IMG/VR virus record: IMGVR_UViG_3300007508_000034
Coordinates: 1 to 27,703 of that record
Strand: one strand, 5' to 3'
Source: a virus
Length of the DNA: 27,703 nucleotides
Below the pieces are notes generated by a model. That model was not told where the DNA came from, made no database searches, and worked only from the letters and a program-made list of their open reading frames with translations. Each line of letters begins with the position of its first letter. The stretch's first letter is position 1. The translations under genes and the position numbers were made by a program. Of the stretch, positions 1-7,123 are shown one piece after another.

Positions 1-50
1 CCTTCTTCAAGTTCAACCTTCGTTTCTCTTATGTCGCTAAATTTCTTCAT
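1..50 (-). CDS. 5' end of a gene running off the window; possible capsid-targeted protein
   Basis: Only the first 16 codons are inside the window. The predicted N-terminus is MKKFSDIRETKVELEE. The ATG overlaps the stop of the preceding gene as ATGA, which suggests translational coupling at the end of the late operon. The start has M-x-x-F and then I-R-E followed by T, similar to the N-terminal tags seen on its upstream neighbours and to T4 gp21 cleavage sites ((I/L)-x-E). Nothing can be said about function from this fragment, and the tag match is weaker than in the genes at 2124-4648. Confidence 0.55.
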   Translation of the reverse strand, partial: MKKFSDIRETKVELEE

Positions 51-367
51 TTGTTTTTCTTCCACTGTGTAATTTTACGTTTCCACTGAGGTTTGTTCAT
101 TGCGCTCTCAGCATCCCTAATAGCCTGTATCTTATGAGATAAAATACCACCCTTCTCTACAATCTGACTGAAAGCCACACTAAAGTCGTCTTTCTTTGCT
201 CTTTTGCCTAAATCATCTAACTTCGAGGCCACATCTTTCTTCAATTGAGAAAGCAACATCGATCCAAAACCAGATATCATCACAGTTGGATCTTCTGGAT
301 TTTCGCTTCTAGGATCGATTGAAGCAACTGCTTCAATAAGATCTCTTAATTCTTGTTCTATATTCAT
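47..367 (-). CDS. Hypothetical protein, 106 aa, end of the late block
   Basis: The reading frame is open further upstream, but the first plausible start is the ATG at 367 (MNIEQELRDLIEA...), because earlier codons overlap the preceding gene. I do not recognise the family. The protein is charged and probably mostly helical, ending in a lysine-rich tail (QWKRKITQWKKNK). There is a perfect late-promoter element TATAAATA only 5 bases before the ATG and no convincing Shine-Dalgarno sequence at normal spacing. The start is therefore uncertain, or the message is nearly leaderless when made from that promoter. It lies just after the 143-aa tagged protein and overlaps the next gene by ATGA. Confidence 0.7.
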   Translation of the reverse strand: MNIEQELRDLIEAVASIDPRSENPEDPTVMISGFGSMLLSQLKKDVASKLDDLGKRAKKDDFSVAFSQIVEKGGILSHKIQAIRDAESAMNKPQWKRKITQWKKNK

Positions 368-372
368 AGTAT

Positions 373-380
373 TATTTATA
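373..380 (-). promoter_or_regulatory. T4-type late promoter element TATAAATA (unusually close to a start codon)
   Basis: The minus strand reads TATAAATA, identical to the T4 late -10 element recognised by gp55. It lies 5 bases upstream of the ATG at 367, so transcription would begin at or very near the start codon. It may serve genes further left, or it may be a chance match in AT-rich sequence. Confidence 0.4.
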
Positions 381-383
381 ATC

Positions 384-815
384 CTATCTTCCAACCACAC
401 TATTAACTGGTAATTTCTTGTCACCAAACTTAAAATCTTTCTTACGCATAACAGTTTTTGTAACAAGTTCCATCATCTTCGTTTTATGATTCCATTGAAT
501 AGCAACTGGCATATGAATCATTGTTGCATTATCCTTAATAACAGCTTCAATATCATCTACCGAATCAGCAACATTTTTTGCGTGAGTAGCGTATACAGCT
601 TTGAAGATTTGCTCTAATTCACAATATGAAATTTGTTGTTTGTTGCGCTTATCATTCACACGATCAAGAAAATGTCTTGTGAATTCAATATCAACGCCCA
701 ATTTATTGAAAATAGCATCAAGCGACTTCTCTAATTGATTTAAATCTTTTTTTGTTACTATATTATCATCTTTTGGGCAAAATTTCTCAAAAAGATGTTG
801 TTTAAATGACAACAT
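384..815 (-). CDS. Hypothetical late protein with capsid-targeting-like N-terminus, 143 aa
   Basis: The protein begins MLSFKQHLFEK. The pattern M-x-S-F-K-Q-x-L-x-E matches the tags of neighbouring genes. L-F-E followed by K fits the (I/L)-x-E rule of the T4 gp21 prohead protease, so residues after about 10 would be the mature protein. The rest is unrecognised: a helical charged N-terminal half, then a beta-rich C-terminal part (MIHMPVAIQWNHKTKMMELVTKTVMRKK). Its ATG overlaps the stop of the upstream nucleotidyltransferase as TAATG. Packaging in the virion is inferred from the N-terminal motif and the late promoter upstream of the operon. Confidence 0.8.
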   Translation of the reverse strand: MLSFKQHLFEKFCPKDDNIVTKKDLNQLEKSLDAIFNKLGVDIEFTRHFLDRVNDKRNKQQISYCELEQIFKAVYATHAKNVADSVDDIEAVIKDNATMIHMPVAIQWNHKTKMMELVTKTVMRKKDFKFGDKKLPVNSVVGR

Positions 816-1870
816 TACGCATACCTCGTTTTCTTATCTAGAACTTTTCTCAATTCTCTTGATGAAATGCCAACCATTTGTGCGGCAGTTGTTAGTGCTA
901 ATGATTTAGGATTAGTAATATATGATCCTGGAGTCTGAAATGCTTTTGGGTTTTTCTTATATTCACGTAACATTTCGTGATATAACTTTATTGCTTTTTT
1001 GTACTTATCTTTATGTAACATTCTTTTTACTTGATGAAGAGTTTTCTTAGGAAGCATTGCTTTAGTTATATTTTTTAATCCCATTGGATTTTCTGATAAC
1101 TCTATTTCTTCTTTAATGTTCATACCTTTGCGTACAGCGTTATAGATATCTTCAGCATCTTTCTCTGATGTACCTTTCGGCATACCATCTTTATATGATT
1201 CAAAATCTCCACTAGAAGCGTGTTTTCTCATATCAGTACCAGATACTCCTTTCACTCTTGCACCACCACCCTCGATCACTTCAAATTTATCAAAGTCATA
1301 TGACTTCTTAGGATCTTCGTGTTTGATATATGGACGAATTGCTTTCTCAAAGTCTTTAACTCTATCACCACCCACAACCATTGTAACATTTTTGAATCCT
1401 TTATCAGATAGATATCTTAAAGCATCAAACGCTGTCTTAACTTTACTATCTTTTACAATATTTGCTTTAGGGAAGAACTTCTTAAGGAACTTTGTCTTGT
1501 CGTTATATGTTAGTGGATTCTTCTTCGGATCGTTTGATTGTGAAGTGAAAATCATTGATATTCCACCACGCTTTTTACCCTCAGAAACAACAAAATCAAT
1601 CATTGCTTGATGACCCTTTGTGATTGGATTAAATCGTCCAAATGTAAATACAACGGTATCATTCTTTGATTCTGTAATATATTGTTTGAATGAATTCATA
1701 CTAGATTCCTTTATACTTAGCATCTTCTTTAGAATGCCTGTTATATATGCATAATCTTCTACGTGTCCTTCTTCCGCGGCAATAGCTTTTGCTTTCTGCC
1801 AGAGTCTTTCTATCTCTTCAATAGACTTTCCAGACTTTTTAGCGAATGATTGGACTACGTTATTAGGCAT
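815..1870 (-). CDS. Cytidylyltransferase-fold nucleotidyltransferase (NMN adenylyltransferase-like) with internal capsid tag
   Basis: The 351-residue product has three parts. Residues 1-55 form a small helical domain (VVQSFAKKSGKSIEEIERLW, ending YAYITGILKKML). Residues 58-68 (MNSFKQYITES) look like the capsid-targeting tag with an I-T-E cleavage site. From residue 70 there is a nucleotidyltransferase domain with GRFNPITKGH (78-87), the (G/T)xFxPxTxGH signature, and VSGTDMR (209-215), the ISxTxxR motif. A lysine-rich C-terminal domain follows. Such enzymes join a nucleotide to NMN, pantetheine phosphate or similar; the substrate cannot be told here. ATG 1870 overlaps the previous stop (TAATG). 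An internal ATG at 1699 has a strong AAGGAA ribosome site, so two products are possible. Confidence 0.85.
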   Translation of the reverse strand: MPNNVVQSFAKKSGKSIEEIERLWQKAKAIAAEEGHVEDYAYITGILKKMLSIKESSMNSFKQYITESKNDTVVFTFGRFNPITKGHQAMIDFVVSEGKKRGGISMIFTSQSNDPKKNPLTYNDKTKFLKKFFPKANIVKDSKVKTAFDALRYLSDKGFKNVTMVVGGDRVKDFEKAIRPYIKHEDPKKSYDFDKFEVIEGGGARVKGVSGTDMRKHASSGDFESYKDGMPKGTSEKDAEDIYNAVRKGMNIKEEIELSENPMGLKNITKAMLPKKTLHQVKRMLHKDKYKKAIKLYHEMLREYKKNPKAFQTPGSYITNPKSLALTTAAQMVGISSRELRKVLDKKTRYA

Positions 1871-2121
1871 TAGTCTTTAATTCCGTGATTTAGTCTTAAT
1901 CGAGTATTAGCAGCATGTGACAAAAACTTGATTGGTGGTTTAGCATCACGTACTGCAATTAATGCTTCAACACTAAATGTATCAAGTAACTTTTCAATCT
2001 TCTTCCAAGCTGGACTCATTGGATTAACAGTTTCTAATGTTGAGAATTTCTTTCTCAATATATCTAATTGCTTCTTAGTCATTGGTCCAACTGACTCATT
2101 AAATTCTCTAAATGTTTTCAT
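1870..2121 (-). CDS. Small late protein with capsid-tag-like N-terminus, 83 aa
   Basis: The N-terminus MKTFREFNESVGPM closely resembles the T4 internal-protein tag (MKTYQEFIAEA). The residue three before the putative cut is F rather than I or L, so processing is less certain than for its neighbours. The remainder is a short basic helical protein (TKKQLDILRKKFSTLETV..., ending NTRLRLNHGIKD) that I cannot assign. It sits between the ligase-like and nucleotidyltransferase genes, two bases after the upstream stop, with GGGGATAG as a plausible ribosome site. A DNA-associated internal head protein would fit, but that is inference. Confidence 0.8.
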   Translation of the reverse strand: MKTFREFNESVGPMTKKQLDILRKKFSTLETVNPMSPAWKKIEKLLDTFSVEALIAVRDAKPPIKFLSHAANTRLRLNHGIKD

Positions 2122-2123
2122 TT

Positions 2124-3353
2124 CTATCCCCAGTTTTTTATAGCATTGAAGTTATTTTTACTAAACTCAAGTCTATTAACTAACTTAACAGCTTTATTTG
2201 ACATATGATCAATTGCAACAAATCCTTCTGGACCAGTTACTTCATATCCACTACTTGTCTTAATAAATGCTGGTATTTTATTTACCTTTTCCATCTTCTT
2301 GATCAATAGCAATTTAATATCTGCAACTATATCGTGCCACTCAAGAGCATATGCAAGTGTACCACCAATCTTTCTGTTACTATTAATTTCACTAATTAGA
2401 TCATCAAGCACTTTCTGTTTCTTCGCTTTACCCTTTTCTGACTTCAACTTATCAATCATCGGTTTATAACGTTTTCTCAAGAAGTCAATAAATCCACCAA
2501 TTGCTTTCTGCTTACCACTAAATTTCTTCCCTTGCTTAGTAAGATCATTAATATAAATCTTCAAATTATATGCAATATCAGTCTTACCAAATAGAGTTTT
2601 TAATGCGCTCTTATCAAGTTTATTTAACTCTGAATAAGCAAGTTTTATTTTATTTTGAATAGTAGTCATTTCATCTACAGTAAGAGAAGCAGTTCCAGAT
2701 ACATCACTAAAGTTTGTATCAGTAAACCATACATCTTTAGATTTCTTTAATCCACTAATATTTATCTTGAATTGAGCTTCAAGATCGGCTATAGTGTCGC
2801 CCTTATAAGTAGTATGCCACACAACACCCACTTTCGCACCCAATACCTGTTTAGCTAAATCTTGATCAGCAGGTATAGCGTATGTGATTGTGTTAGGAGT
2901 AAATGTAACATACGAATCACCATCTATTTTTTCTTTCTTTATGTCTGATGGTATAAACATAAAATCACCTTGTATGATGCCCTTGATTCCCATCTTAGGG
3001 AATTCTTTGAGAGCAACTTTTAGTTTTTCTGCTAGTGACGGTGCGTGACCGTGATTAGCATCAACATCAGCAGAAGTATAATTTAATTTAGGTGTCTTAT
3101 TAAATACTGCTTTTGTACCAACGAAAAATTTACCATTTTCTGGATTGATTCCAGCAACTACAGATGGTGCGCCATCAACTTTAGCTTGAATATTAACAGC
3201 TTTCTTTGCGTGACCTTCTAATGAATGTGCCACATCTTCAAGAAATTTAAGAGCTGAAAGTCCACCATCATAACCTTGATCGAATATAGCATCTTCAAGG
3301 TGTTCAAGATGAGTTAGTTTGGCTTCTGTTAAATATGTCTTAAATGTTTTCAT
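2124..3353 (-). CDS. Ligase-like (KxDG) protein with capsid-targeting tag, DUF6267-like
   Basis: The 409-aa protein starts MKTFKTYLTEAKLTHLEHLE. Residues 1-10 match the T4 internal-protein targeting sequence, and L-T-E followed by A is a good gp21 cleavage site. After it comes KVDGAPS (58-64), resembling nucleotidyltransferase motif I of DNA/RNA ligases and capping enzymes, where the lysine is AMP- or GMP-modified. FFVGTKAVF (about 76-84), IIQGDFMF (126-133) and VGVVWHT (175-181) sit where later ligase motifs would fall. From memory this resembles the DUF6267 family found in cyanophage-type T4-like phages; that match is not verified. The C-terminal part is basic and helical. The start overlaps the previous stop (ATGA). 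Substrate and reaction are unknown. Confidence 0.82.
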   Translation of the reverse strand: MKTFKTYLTEAKLTHLEHLEDAIFDQGYDGGLSALKFLEDVAHSLEGHAKKAVNIQAKVDGAPSVVAGINPENGKFFVGTKAVFNKTPKLNYTSADVDANHGHAPSLAEKLKVALKEFPKMGIKGIIQGDFMFIPSDIKKEKIDGDSYVTFTPNTITYAIPADQDLAKQVLGAKVGVVWHTTYKGDTIADLEAQFKINISGLKKSKDVWFTDTNFSDVSGTASLTVDEMTTIQNKIKLAYSELNKLDKSALKTLFGKTDIAYNLKIYINDLTKQGKKFSGKQKAIGGFIDFLRKRYKPMIDKLKSEKGKAKKQKVLDDLISEINSNRKIGGTLAYALEWHDIVADIKLLLIKKMEKVNKIPAFIKTSSGYEVTGPEGFVAIDHMSNKAVKLVNRLEFSKNNFNAIKNWG

Positions 3354-4648
3354 TTTTTTAATTTCATCTTAAATCCGAGTTTATTTCCACCAGCATAACC
3401 AGCCCATCCAAAATCAAATTCAACATCTCTAAATCTATTACTCTGAAAATTCATCGTACTACTTTTTACATCAACGTTTACTTGAATAAGTGTTACTTGT
3501 CTAGCAACGTTTGTCAATGATGTTTTAATCTCTTTATCATTATTAAGAATTTTCCAGAGTGTTTCTCCTAGAGGTGATATCACAAGTCTCACTTTATCAG
3601 AACCATACTTAATTCTATCTGTCAACTTAGTGTTTAAAGTATCCCAAAATGGTTGTAATAGAGTGATTAATTCTTCTTCCTCTTTTGTACCTAACCACAC
3701 TTTGAGACTATCAAGAGTAATATCTTTATAACTTACTCCCATAATATCTCCGAGTTTCTTGATACCAGGAGTTTCCATATATTGATTTAATTTAAACATA
3801 CCTTCTCTCATTGGATTCTCTCTAACAAGATTGAAGATAACTAATGATTTTTCAGCACTATGATCAGCATTTGCAGTTTTGGCACGATTCTTGATAGCAT
3901 CTATGATATTTTGAATTGTTACTTTTCCACCTCCACCAGATTTGACAGAAATTGGATAGTGAATCCCCATTCTCACACCATAGAAGTCAATTAGCTTCTC
4001 ATTTGATGCTGTTGGGAAAAAGGATTCTTTGAATCCCATTGTATTCATACCCCAAATAGCTGATAGGATCTCACCAAAATCAGCAGAGACTTTAGCCAAG
4101 TCTTTAGATGTAAATTTATGAGTATCTTTCACTGAAATCTTAGACGATTTAGTATTTGCTAACTTCATTAAATCAATTAATGCATTAGCAGTGGATTCGT
4201 CATATTTTGATTTAAGAGTGGTTGATACTCTGTTAATAATATCTTTCTTTGATAATTGTAATCCAGCTAAACCAAGACTATCTGGAGATAGATCTTTGTT
4301 ATTGAATAACTGTCCACCAGCAGTACTCTTTGAGATATTATTATTCACCCAATGAATAGATGTTCCTACCGGAATTGTGCCTACTTTTTTAGTTGTTTTG
4401 ATAACGAATGTATCAAACTTACTTGAAATGCTCTTATTAGAGTCTTTAATAGAGAAATCTAAATTTTTGAAGAATCTTTCGATAGTTTTTTGATCACCAT
4501 CGACAGGAAAACGTATATGATAACCACCACGATTGCTATCAGTAACTTTGATATGCAGACCAGTGATGGTTTTCTTTAAATATGATTTTAATGAGGAGAC
4601 AGACTTATCAACCTTTGCCTCCTTCAAGTATGAACGAAATCCTTGCAT
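3350..4648 (-). CDS. Tagged late protein with possible PD-(D/E)XK nuclease core, 432 aa
   Basis: This is the first gene of the late block. It starts MQGFRSYLKEAKV, another tag ending in L-K-E followed by A. The middle contains a conserved-looking run: GEILSAIWG (E193), LIDFYG (D221) and YPISVKSGGGGK (K236). The order E, D, (S/E)-x-K after a hydrophobic strand is what a PD-(D/E)XK nuclease core looks like; this is a pattern judgement and not a proven family match. The C-terminal 150 residues are beta-rich and end with a glycine-rich, lysine-rich segment. The late promoter TATAAATA lies 34 bases upstream. If packaged, it could act on host DNA at entry. Confidence 0.8.
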   Translation of the reverse strand: MQGFRSYLKEAKVDKSVSSLKSYLKKTITGLHIKVTDSNRGGYHIRFPVDGDQKTIERFFKNLDFSIKDSNKSISSKFDTFVIKTTKKVGTIPVGTSIHWVNNNISKSTAGGQLFNNKDLSPDSLGLAGLQLSKKDIINRVSTTLKSKYDESTANALIDLMKLANTKSSKISVKDTHKFTSKDLAKVSADFGEILSAIWGMNTMGFKESFFPTASNEKLIDFYGVRMGIHYPISVKSGGGGKVTIQNIIDAIKNRAKTANADHSAEKSLVIFNLVRENPMREGMFKLNQYMETPGIKKLGDIMGVSYKDITLDSLKVWLGTKEEEELITLLQPFWDTLNTKLTDRIKYGSDKVRLVISPLGETLWKILNNDKEIKTSLTNVARQVTLIQVNVDVKSSTMNFQSNRFRDVEFDFGWAGYAGGNKLGFKMKLKK

Positions 4649-4681
4649 TTAAAATCCTCATTAATATAGTTAATTAATTAT

Positions 4682-4689
4682 TATTTATA
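4682..4689 (-). promoter_or_regulatory. T4-type late promoter TATAAATA for the tagged-protein operon
   Basis: A perfect minus-strand TATAAATA sits 34 bases upstream of the ATG at 4648. That spacing leaves room for a normal leader. It marks the change from early/middle genes (gp41 and the small protein) to late genes, and it would be read by RNA polymerase carrying gp55, which is encoded at 25961-26533. Confidence 0.75.
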
Positions 4690-4691
4690 AT

Positions 4692-4859
4692 TTATCTAAC
4701 GACACTAAATTTTCTTGCAACAGCTTCAATATCAAGTTCATTTTCTTTTTTATTCACTAGCACCCAAAAATCACTCATATTTTCTGCTTCTTTCACAACT
4801 TCAAATGATTTTAAAATCTCATCTTCTATATACTCTACAACAGCTTTATATTTTGTCAT
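4692..4859 (-). CDS. Small acidic hypothetical protein, 55 aa
   Basis: The ATG overlaps the gp41 stop codon as ATGA, and the frame is open to a TAA at 4694-4692. The product begins MTKYKAVVEYIEDEILKSFE and ends EAVARKFSVVR. It is helical and acidic and contains one tryptophan-bearing segment (MSDFWVLVNKKENELDI). I do not recognise it. The strict coupling to gp41, and its position before the late promoter, indicate co-expression with replication genes. Confidence 0.7.
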   Translation of the reverse strand: MTKYKAVVEYIEDEILKSFEVVKEAENMSDFWVLVNKKENELDIEAVARKFSVVR

Positions 4860-6244
4860 ATCTGGAACTCCTTGAATGCTTTTTTCTTCTCTTTATCTTT
4901 GGGTTTATTAAATTGTGATGTTTCAACAACTTGATCTGGCATAATTAAATCATCTTGAGCATCTTCCTCTACATTGTACCAACGCATTTTAGCTTTATCA
5001 ATACCAACAACGAATCTTTTATTCTTGTTTAGATCAGAATATCGATTCTTCAATTGCTTAATCATAACTTGATTTAGTTCAGCTAATTCTTCTGTTGAGA
5101 TCAGTGCAAGCATCATATCAGCAGTAGCTGGAAGTCCAAATGATTCTGAAGTATCCTCCAAACCAACATCTGTATTTGAATATCCAGAACGTGTCGTTTG
5201 TGTCGCAGAAAATACAGGAACATTATATTCAACAGCCATTCCACGCAACTCTTCTGCAATTGCTTTCACATACGTATAACTATTAACACTAGATGATCCA
5301 CCAGCGAATCTAGCGGACGCACATATATTTAGATAGTCAATAAAGATAATATCAGGAACAAAGTTCTTTTTCATTGATAGTTCTTTAAGGAGTGCTTTAA
5401 AGTGACCTGAGTGAGCAGAAGCGGTTGGATACTCCTTAACAATTAACTTACCAGTGGTGTTTGCCCTAATACGTTCTATTTTCTTCTCATATGCGCTTCT
5501 AGAGAGCCTCTCAAGATCATTTAGAGTAGTATTCAATAGATTAGCATCAATACGCTCTGCGATTCTCTCCTCTGCCATCTCCATTGTAATATACAACACA
5601 TTATTTCCTTGCGTCAAGCAATTTGAAGCAATATGAGTCATTGCTAATGTCTTACCGACACCTGGACCAGCTAGAAAAATATTAAGTGTTTTCTTCGGAA
5701 CGCCACCCTTCGTAATCTCGTTTAGATAATCAATATCAAACTCAACCCTCTCTTCTGTCTTATGATAGAAGTCAAAACGTTCATCAGCATTCTCTAGAAA
5801 ATCGTGTCCAATATGAGTGTCGAATGATACTGCTAGTGCATCAGATAGTAGGTCTGGTATGGCAGATTTTGTCTTTTTACCAGTCTTATCATCAATTATG
5901 GTAATTGATTCCATAATTGCGTTATATACAGCCTTATCTCTACAGAACTTCTCCGTAGAATCCATCAACCATTCTAGATCAGAATGCTCATCTTCTAGAG
6001 TAGAAATCTCTTCAACTGCTTGAGTATATTGCGTGGAAGAAATATCTTCACGCTCATCAATAGCAATAATAAGCGACTCTTTTGTTGGTCTATTATTATA
6101 CTTATTGATGAACGTAGATATTTCTTCGAATATTACTTTTTCAACAGTATCGTGAAAATAATCTGGTTTTAGAAAATGAGAAACCTTTCTAGCAAAATCA
6201 TCATTGAATACAAGATTTTGTATAATTGTTCTTTCAAGTGTCAT
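4856..6244 (-). CDS. 41: Replicative DNA helicase, T4 gp41-like (DnaB family)
   Basis: The 462-aa product matches the length of T4 gp41 (475 aa). It is a hexameric 5'-3' helicase of the DnaB/RecA fold that unwinds the fork and works with primase. The N-terminal helical domain covers about residues 1-150. The Walker A motif is GPGVGKT (193-199) in the context LNIFLAGPGVGKTLAMTH. Walker B is DIIFIDYLN (298-306). ATQTTRSG follows at about 346-353, as in DnaB sensor/arginine regions. No intein interrupts it. The ATG lies within the 3' end of the 84-aa gene upstream, and the stop overlaps the next small gene. Confidence 0.95.
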   Translation of the reverse strand: MTLERTIIQNLVFNDDFARKVSHFLKPDYFHDTVEKVIFEEISTFINKYNNRPTKESLIIAIDEREDISSTQYTQAVEEISTLEDEHSDLEWLMDSTEKFCRDKAVYNAIMESITIIDDKTGKKTKSAIPDLLSDALAVSFDTHIGHDFLENADERFDFYHKTEERVEFDIDYLNEITKGGVPKKTLNIFLAGPGVGKTLAMTHIASNCLTQGNNVLYITMEMAEERIAERIDANLLNTTLNDLERLSRSAYEKKIERIRANTTGKLIVKEYPTASAHSGHFKALLKELSMKKNFVPDIIFIDYLNICASARFAGGSSSVNSYTYVKAIAEELRGMAVEYNVPVFSATQTTRSGYSNTDVGLEDTSESFGLPATADMMLALISTEELAELNQVMIKQLKNRYSDLNKNKRFVVGIDKAKMRWYNVEEDAQDDLIMPDQVVETSQFNKPKDKEKKKAFKEFQI

Positions 6245-6488
6245 TAAATTCCTTCAGTGCTGTTTCCAATACGTTAATCAAATATTGACTAACTTCATCT
6301 GATACATCATCTATTGTAACATTATTTGGATTTTCAATCAAGTCCATTTCGAAATTCATTGGAACATTTCCAGATTCATCAGTTGATTCTTCATCGATAT
6401 TAATATCACCTACTGATACAATTGTACCATCTTCCAACTTAATATAAAACACATCAGTATCTTTATCACTATTTACAATTTTAGTCAT
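6234..6488 (-). CDS. Small acidic hypothetical protein, 84 aa
   Basis: The product begins MTKIVNSDKDTDVFYIKLED. It is strongly acidic (many D and E, almost no R) and has a short beta-rich start followed by a C-terminal helix. I chose the ATG at 6488 because AGAGG lies 9 bases upstream; another in-frame ATG at 6494 is too close to that site. The start lies inside the end of the UvsX C-terminal gene, and the gene overlaps gp41 by 11 bases, so it belongs to the uvsX-41 transcription unit. Function is unknown. Confidence 0.72.
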   Translation of the reverse strand: MTKIVNSDKDTDVFYIKLEDGTIVSVGDINIDEESTDESGNVPMNFEMDLIENPNNVTIDDVSDEVSQYLINVLETALKEFNDT

Positions 6489-6987
6489 TTTCATTATCCT
6501 CTAAATTATGCTCAACATATCCGATTGTATATCGTTCTTCTACCCACTGAGGGAAATCTGTATCTTGAAGAATTGGTGCCCAGAATTCAGCAGTATTAGT
6601 ATCCTTTGCTCTCCAACTCTTATCATCTTCTACAGATGGACGTGTATACCAACCAACTTTCGGTTTAGTAACGTGACCAGATTCTAGCGCAACATCAAGC
6701 AATCCAGACCACTTATTAATACCACCCTTGAATGATACTACAATAGGAATCTTCGACTTCTCACGTACAAAACGACTCTTCTCAACATTAATATTAAATG
6801 AATATCCATCAAGTTCTTTACCAGTTTTCTCTTGTGAACGTCCAATGATCCACACATTGTCGGAACTATACATTACGCCTGTATTATGTGTAACAACACC
6901 ATTTTCAAGAATATAATGTTCATTATCTTTTACTGACAAATCGTATACTGGTTTTCTACCCACTTTCTTTATTTTTACAATCTTCAT
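6481..6987 (-). CDS. uvsX: UvsX C-terminal half fused to a split-intein C-fragment
   Basis: The 168-aa product has two parts. Residues 1-35 are an intein C-fragment: a short start, VYDLSV, then HYILENGVVTHN, which is the terminal block with the penultimate His and the splice-site Asn. Residues 36-168 begin TGVMYSSDNVWIIGRSQ and are the C-terminal extein of the RecA-like recombinase UvsX. The +1 residue is Thr. The reading frame has its own ribosome site (CGGAGAAG) inside the nested small gene. Trans-splicing with the product of 7095-8048 would give a UvsX of about 343 aa. The extein ends with an acidic tail (EHNLEDNEND), typical of UvsX. Confidence 0.92.
   Translation of the reverse strand: MKIVKIKKVGRKPVYDLSVKDNEHYILENGVVTHNTGVMYSSDNVWIIGRSQEKTGKELDGYSFNINVEKSRFVREKSKIPIVVSFKGGINKWSGLLDVALESGHVTKPKVGWYTRPSVEDDKSWRAKDTNTAEFWAPILQDTDFPQWVEERYTIGYVEHNLEDNEND
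6883..6987 (-). other. Split intein C-fragment (35 residues)
   Basis: The fragment starts at its own ATG (MKIVKIKKVGRKPVYDLSV) and ends HYILENGVVTHN, matching intein splicing blocks F and G, followed by Thr as the +1 nucleophile. Its length of about 35 residues is that of natural split-intein C-fragments. It has no homing endonuclease domain. Confidence 0.9.
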
Positions 6988-7123
6988 TGTATATCTTCTC
7001 CGCTAGTTTATCAACATCACTTTCATAAGTGAATTTTCTTTCAATTAAATATTCGGCTTTTCTATAATAACTTAATTGTTGTTGTAGTGATAATTCATTC
7101 CATTTTGTGTTTACAATTTTCAT
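6956..7123 (-). CDS. Small gene nested between the two uvsX/intein halves, 55 aa
   Basis: The frame runs from ATG 7123 to TAG 6956. The product begins MKIVNTKWNELSLQQQLSYY and continues RKAEYLIERKFTYE. Its start overlaps the last 29 bases of the intein N-fragment gene, and its end overlaps the first 32 bases of the C-fragment gene. AGGTGG precedes the ATG at good spacing. The composition (Q/Y/K/E-rich helix, YLIE motif) looks like real small phage proteins and not intein sequence. Function is unknown. It is either a passenger of the intein split or a gene that happened to arrive there. Confidence 0.6.
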   Translation of the reverse strand: MKIVNTKWNELSLQQQLSYYRKAEYLIERKFTYESDVDKLAEKIYNEDCKNKESG

